16,344 nt of DNA, taken from an uncultured Clostridia bacterium (lineage in GTDB: Bacteria > Bacillota > Clostridia > Christensenellales > Pumilibacteraceae). The notes under the pieces were generated by a model. That model did no database searches, had not been told where the DNA came from, and was given only the letters and a program-made list of their open reading frames with translations. Positions 15,964 through 16,344 of this stretch are shown here, piece after piece (position 1 is the stretch's first letter; each line of letters begins with the position of its first letter). The DNA lies in NCBI GenBank assembly GCA_947627075.1, contig CANQUR010000016.1, positions 1 through 16,344 of the forward strand. The letters are read 5' to 3'. The position numbers were made by a program, and so were the translations under genes.

Positions 15964-16064
15964 CGAAAGTTGAAAAAACAAATTTAGCTCTCTGCTTTCT
16001 ACAGATGGCGTTTGACAAAAAATTGGCTTTTTAACCAAAAATCTAAGTTTTTCTCTTTTGCCTC

Positions 16065-16094
16065 TTGACAAATACAGCAACACCATGGTATAAT
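16065..16094 (+). promoter_or_regulatory. Strong consensus promoter pointing out of the recombinase segment
   Basis: TTGACA (16065-16070), an 18-bp spacer and TATAAT (16089-16094) preceded by TGG give a perfect -35, a perfect -10 and an extended -10. Transcription would start near 16101 and run right through the inverted repeat (16122-16145) into hairpins at 16150-16170 and 16186-16212. No gene lies between, so in this orientation it drives nothing apart from a possible RNA of about 110 nt. If the segment inverts, it points left at the Ca2+/Ter operon. Confidence 0.8.
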
Positions 16095-16121
16095 TATAAA
16101 TGAAATTAGCAATTTTGTGTA

Positions 16122-16145
16122 TCGTCAAGTAGAATACTCTACGAA
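16122..16145 (-). repeat. Right 24-bp inverted repeat of the recombinase segment
   Basis: Exact reverse complement of 14690-14713. Its outer end runs into the A-tract (16144-16150) that serves as the T-run of the adjacent leftward terminator. The repeat therefore sits directly between terminator and promoter. Confidence 0.9.
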
Positions 16146-16170
16146 AAAAACAGCCGCTGAATGCGGCTGT
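16143..16170 (-). terminator. Rho-independent terminator, leftward
   Basis: ACAGCCGC (16150-16157) and GCGGCTGT (16163-16170) form a perfect 8-bp GC-rich stem with a 5-nt loop. Read on the minus strand it is followed by a run of seven Ts. It should stop transcripts from the transposase side before they enter the invertible segment. Confidence 0.85.
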
Positions 16171-16181
16171 CCAGCCTGTAG

Positions 16182-16212
16182 AAAAACCCCTGATTTGCAA
16201 CAAATCAGGGGT
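16182..16212. terminator. Second hairpin terminator, leftward and possibly bidirectional
   Basis: ACCCCTGATTTG (16186-16197) and CAAATCAGGGGT (16201-16212) make a perfect 12-bp stem with a 3-nt loop. Leftward it ends in TTTTT after the stem; rightward it is followed by AAAATTTTT, a weaker context. It lies just after the transposase stop and is most likely that gene's own terminator. Confidence 0.85.
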
Positions 16213-16225
16213 AAAATTTTTCAAA

Positions 16226-16344
16226 TCAAGCAATTTTTCTGATAGGAAGCCATATAAAGCGTAGGGTAGCTTCTTCCTTTAACCTATGTATCGCATATTT
16301 TTTGAGGTTCATTGCAGCAAATTTAAGCCTGACCCAGTTTGTCA
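16226..16344 (-). CDS. C-terminal end of an IS1182-like transposase (partial)
   Basis: The frame entering from the right edge reads TNWVRLKFAAMNLKKYAIHR and so on for 38 residues to a TGA at 16226-16228. The motif R-L-K-F-A-A-M-N-L-K-K is typical of the last helix of IS1182/IS5-type DDE transposases of Clostridia, just after the catalytic glutamate region. The start and catalytic residues lie outside the window, so I cannot tell whether it is intact. The tandem terminators just downstream fit the 3' end of the gene. An insertion sequence here shows that the right flank is mobile DNA. The family call rests on one short motif recognised from memory. Confidence 0.6.
   Translation of the reverse strand, partial: TNWVRLKFAAMNLKKYAIHRLKEEATLRFIWLPIRKIA

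Larger units (their letters stand above)
14690..16145. mobile_element. Putative invertible segment with recombinase and outward promoter
   Basis: The 1456-bp segment is bounded by perfect 24-bp inverted repeats, encodes one tyrosine recombinase, and carries a consensus promoter directed out of its right end. TTGACG hexamers cluster near both ends (14707, 14755, 14770, 15957, and reversed at 16123), as integrase arm sites often do. No target-site duplication is visible outside the repeats (GTAATA on the left, AAAAAC on the right). Recombination between inverted sites would flip the segment and aim the promoter left at the Ca2+/Ter operon. It could instead be a small integrase-only mobile element with terminal repeats. 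The repeats and contents are seen; inversion is inferred. Confidence 0.6.

Noticed and set aside
15917..16018. Longer recombinase start (34 extra residues), and an overlapping frame reaching 16233
   Set aside because: The extension lacks a ribosome site and family similarity and covers the direct repeat and likely promoter. The longer overlapping frame runs across the inverted repeat and both terminators.
14690..16145. Integration of the whole locus by this integrase at a tRNA
   Set aside because: No tRNA end and no direct-repeat att pair is visible in the window. The other end of any such element would lie outside it, so I kept this only as an alternative.
1..16344. CRISPR array, tRNA or rRNA genes
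   Set aside because: I saw no regularly spaced repeats and no tRNA-like or rRNA-like conserved blocks on either strand.

Overview
This window looks like accessory DNA from a low-GC Firmicute, probably a gut-type Clostridium relative. The evidence is strong AGGAGG-type ribosome sites, short operon gaps, AT-rich intergenic DNA, BspA-type leucine-rich repeats, an IS1182-like transposase tail and a Tn916/phage-type integrase. No species can be named from sequence alone. Every gene I accept lies on the minus strand, so transcription runs from right to left.

Right edge (about 14,690-16,344). The tail of a transposase gene enters from the right and ends at two back-to-back hairpin terminators. Next to them lies a 1.46-kb segment bounded by perfect 24-bp inverted repeats (14690-14713 and 16122-16145). 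It holds a tyrosine recombinase gene and a near-consensus outward-facing promoter (TTGACA, 18 bp, TGG, TATAAT). In the orientation given, that promoter fires right, into the terminators. If the segment inverts, the promoter would fire left, into the whole operon that follows. This looks like a self-flipping on/off switch, although only the sequence layout supports it here.

Centre-right (6,529-14,363). A small two-helix membrane protein and a PMCA-type Ca2+ P-type ATPase come first, then two TerD-family calcium-binding proteins. A tight set follows: an unusual protein kinase with a zinc ribbon and FHA-like tail, a TerY-type von Willebrand A protein, and a PP2C phosphatase with a coiled coil and zinc ribbon. 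Kinase, VWA and phosphatase form the 'TerY-P triad' known from comparative genomics of Ter stress systems.

Left (1-6,216). After a 312-bp gap with a hairpin and a possible promoter comes a second tight operon. It encodes a cytoplasmic leucine-rich-repeat protein with a helical N-terminal domain, an 1118-residue FtsK/EssC-like ATPase without visible membrane segments, a protein with a WXG100-like helical head and a papain-like protease domain, and a small ORF cut by the window edge that could be its immunity partner.

Working model (inference): a calcium-linked Ter phospho-signalling module (Ca2+ pump, TerD, kinase, VWA, phosphatase) controls an FtsK/EssC-type ATPase that handles a papain-fold effector, and the whole locus may be phase-variable. 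The arrangement recalls kinase/phosphatase control of type VI secretion but uses type VII-like parts. No membrane channel, stand-alone WXG100 protein, TerB, TerC or TerZ is visible, so secretion remains a hypothesis. An intracellular defence role is the main alternative.
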